Shown piece by piece: positions 16,657 through 17,855 of a DNA stretch of 17,855 bases. Within the stretch, counting starts at the first letter, position 1, and every line of letters begins with the position of its first letter. The position numbers and the translations under genes are program-made. Origin of the DNA: Bacillus sp. AFS037270. GTDB taxonomy: Bacteria > Bacillota > Bacilli > Bacillales_B > DSM-18226. The DNA is taken from the NCBI RefSeq assembly GCF_002585305.1, contig NZ_NUNF01000065.1, forward strand, positions 1-17,855. Direction: 5' to 3'. The notes below the pieces were generated by a model, which had not been told where the DNA came from, ran no database searches, and saw nothing but the letters and a program-made list of their open reading frames with translations.

Positions 16657-17763
16657 ATGAAAATTGCTCAGGTTGAGCTTTATATTATTCAAATGCCCCT
16701 AAAATCCCCATTTTTAACGCACTTAGGTGCAGTAACCCACCGTGAGGGGATCATTGTAAAGATAATGGATCAGGATGGCTGCTTTGGACTGGGAGAGGGA
16801 GTGGCCTTCTCAACACCATGGTATACAGAAGAGACAGTTGCGACAAGTTTACATATGATTACGGATATATTAATTCCCTTGTTAAAAAAGAATCCCATTC
16901 AGCAGCCAGAGGAAGCTGCCCTGCTTTTTAAATCGATTAGAAGAAATCATATGGCGAAGGCAGCCCTTGAAACGGCTTTATGGGATTTATACGCAAAACA
17001 AAACTCATCCCCCTTATCCGCCCTTCTTAACGGGACCCGTCAGGTAATTGCTTCGGGTGTAGTCGTTGCCACGGATTCTGCTGCAAATGCCCTTAAACAA
17101 ATTGAGCAGTATCTCGAGGAGGGGTACCAAAGGATAAAGGTGAAAATTAACCCCCAACAGGATTATTCTTTTCTAGCCGAAATACGAAAAGTATATCCTG
17201 AGCTGCCGATTATGGCAGATGCTAATTCCGCCTATACCTTAAAGGATATCGAACGGCTAAAGGCGTTAGATGAATTTAATCTGCTCATGATTGAGCAGCC
17301 GCTCGCCCATGACGATATCATTGAACATGCTGTACTTCAAAAAGAAATAAGGACGCCTATTTGTTTAGATGAAAGTATTGTAAGTTTTGATGATACAAGA
17401 AAGGCCATCGAACTAGGAAGTTGTCAAGTCATTAATATTAAAGTCGGCCGTGTGGGCGGTCTTTATGAAGCAAAACAAATTCATGATTACTGCTTTGCCA
17501 GGCAAATTCCTGTTTGGTGTGGAGGGATGATCGAGTTTGGAATCTCACGTGCCCATAATATTGCTCTAGCCTCATTGCCAGGGTTCACGATTCCAGGAGA
17601 TATATCTGCATCCAACAGATTTTGGGAGGAAGATATTATCCTGCCGGAGGTGCAAGTGAAAGGTGGCTTTATTAAAGTACCTGATGAGCCGGGTATTGGA
17701 TTTAGCCTTAATGAAAAGAGACTGAAAGAAACTTTATTATCAACAAGAACATTTCGATTATAA
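16657..17763 (+). CDS. menC: o-Succinylbenzoate synthase MenC (enolase superfamily, NSAR/OSBS type)
   Basis: MenC dehydrates the MenH product to o-succinylbenzoate. The 368 residues carry the enolase-superfamily acid/base set at positions almost equal to those of the Amycolatopsis enzyme: K161/K163 (KVKIN), metal ligands D188, E213 and D238, and K262 (INIKVGRVGG). WYTEET (55-60) and GDISASNRFW (314-323) place it in the NSAR/OSBS group, some of whose members also racemise N-succinylamino acids. The operon position makes o-succinylbenzoate synthesis the main role. The segment GGMIEFGISRAHN (289-301) has Phe and Ser where I recall the group usually reading ESGIGRA. ATG 16657 is abutted by AAGGGG, too close for a normal ribosome site; translation may use GGGTG at 16644-16648 and coupling to menE. 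Confidence 0.94.
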   Translation: MKIAQVELYIIQMPLKSPFLTHLGAVTHREGIIVKIMDQDGCFGLGEGVAFSTPWYTEETVATSLHMITDILIPLLKKNPIQQPEEAALLFKSIRRNHMAKAALETALWDLYAKQNSSPLSALLNGTRQVIASGVVVATDSAANALKQIEQYLEEGYQRIKVKINPQQDYSFLAEIRKVYPELPIMADANSAYTLKDIERLKALDEFNLLMIEQPLAHDDIIEHAVLQKEIRTPICLDESIVSFDDTRKAIELGSCQVINIKVGRVGGLYEAKQIHDYCFARQIPVWCGGMIEFGISRAHNIALASLPGFTIPGDISASNRFWEEDIILPEVQVKGGFIKVPDEPGIGFSLNEKRLKETLLSTRTFRL

Positions 17764-17767
17764 ATTG

Positions 17768-17805
17768 AAAAAAGGTGGATCAGCAGATGCTGATTCACCT
17801 TTTTT
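17768..17805 (+). terminator. Terminator of the men operon
   Basis: A 17-bp stem from AAAAAAGGTGGATCAGC (17768-17784) and GCTGATTCACCTTTTTT (17789-17805), with one G-T wobble and loop AGAT, ends in a T-run. It starts 4 nt after the menC stop. Confidence 0.94.
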
Positions 17806-17836
17806 GCCGAAAGTATAAAGTTTTTAACTTTGAGAA

Positions 17837-17855
17837 CTGTCTAGCTCCAGCGCCT
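17837..17855. repeat. Start of a dispersed Bacillaceae-type repeat, cut by the window end
   Basis: CTGTCTAGCTCCAGCGCCT is, as I recall, the left end of a short hairpin-forming repeat found in many copies between genes in several Bacillaceae. Its AGCGCCT is complementary to AGGCGCT at 9004-9010 in the decayed copy after glgP. The rest lies beyond the window. Confidence 0.55.

Overview
This window looks like a stretch of ordinary core chromosome from a low-GC, endospore-former-type Firmicute of the family Bacillaceae. The proteins resemble Bacillus subtilis homologues closely in sequence and length, start codons include GTG and TTG behind strong GGAGG-type ribosome sites, and the tRNA and gene orders are Bacillus-like. 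A short repeat at the window end resembles one I recall as dispersed in genomes of the Neobacillus/Mesobacillus/Cytobacillus type. The genus is an inference.

Layout: (1) 1-489, the 3' end of a tRNA operon, Gly(TCC)-Ile(GAT)-Asn(GTT)-Ser(GCT)-Glu(TTC), closed by an intrinsic terminator; this order matches the end of the B. subtilis trnB cluster as I remember it. (2) 490-948, a very AT-rich gene-free region with a 16-bp perfect palindrome and a repeated half-site. (3) 949-8935, the glycogen operon glgB-glgC-glgD-glgA-glgP, tightly packed with several overlaps and ended by a strong hairpin. (4) 9021-9959, menA on the minus strand, convergent with glgP. (5) 9960-10303, the divergent menA/menF control region. 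(6) 10304-17805, the menaquinone operon menF-menD-menH-menB-menE-menC, with a terminator-like hairpin between menB and menE and a strong terminator after menC. (7) 17837-17855, the cut-off start of a dispersed repeat.

How the genes work together: GlgC/GlgD make ADP-glucose, GlgA polymerises it, GlgB branches the chain and GlgP mobilises it as glucose-1-phosphate. MenF, MenD, MenH, MenC, MenE and MenB convert chorismate to 1,4-dihydroxy-2-naphthoyl-CoA; MenA, encoded divergently, prenylates the free naphthoate at the membrane. Only the thioesterase step, the final methyltransferase and the prenyl-chain synthases are absent from the window.

I found no evidence of a previously undescribed system. 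The points worth a second look are regulatory or structural: the palindrome upstream of glgB, the 59-nt glgB/glgC overlap, the hairpin inside the men operon, an inverted repeat in the menA/menF gap, and the repeat remnants, one of which appears to supply the menA stop codon.
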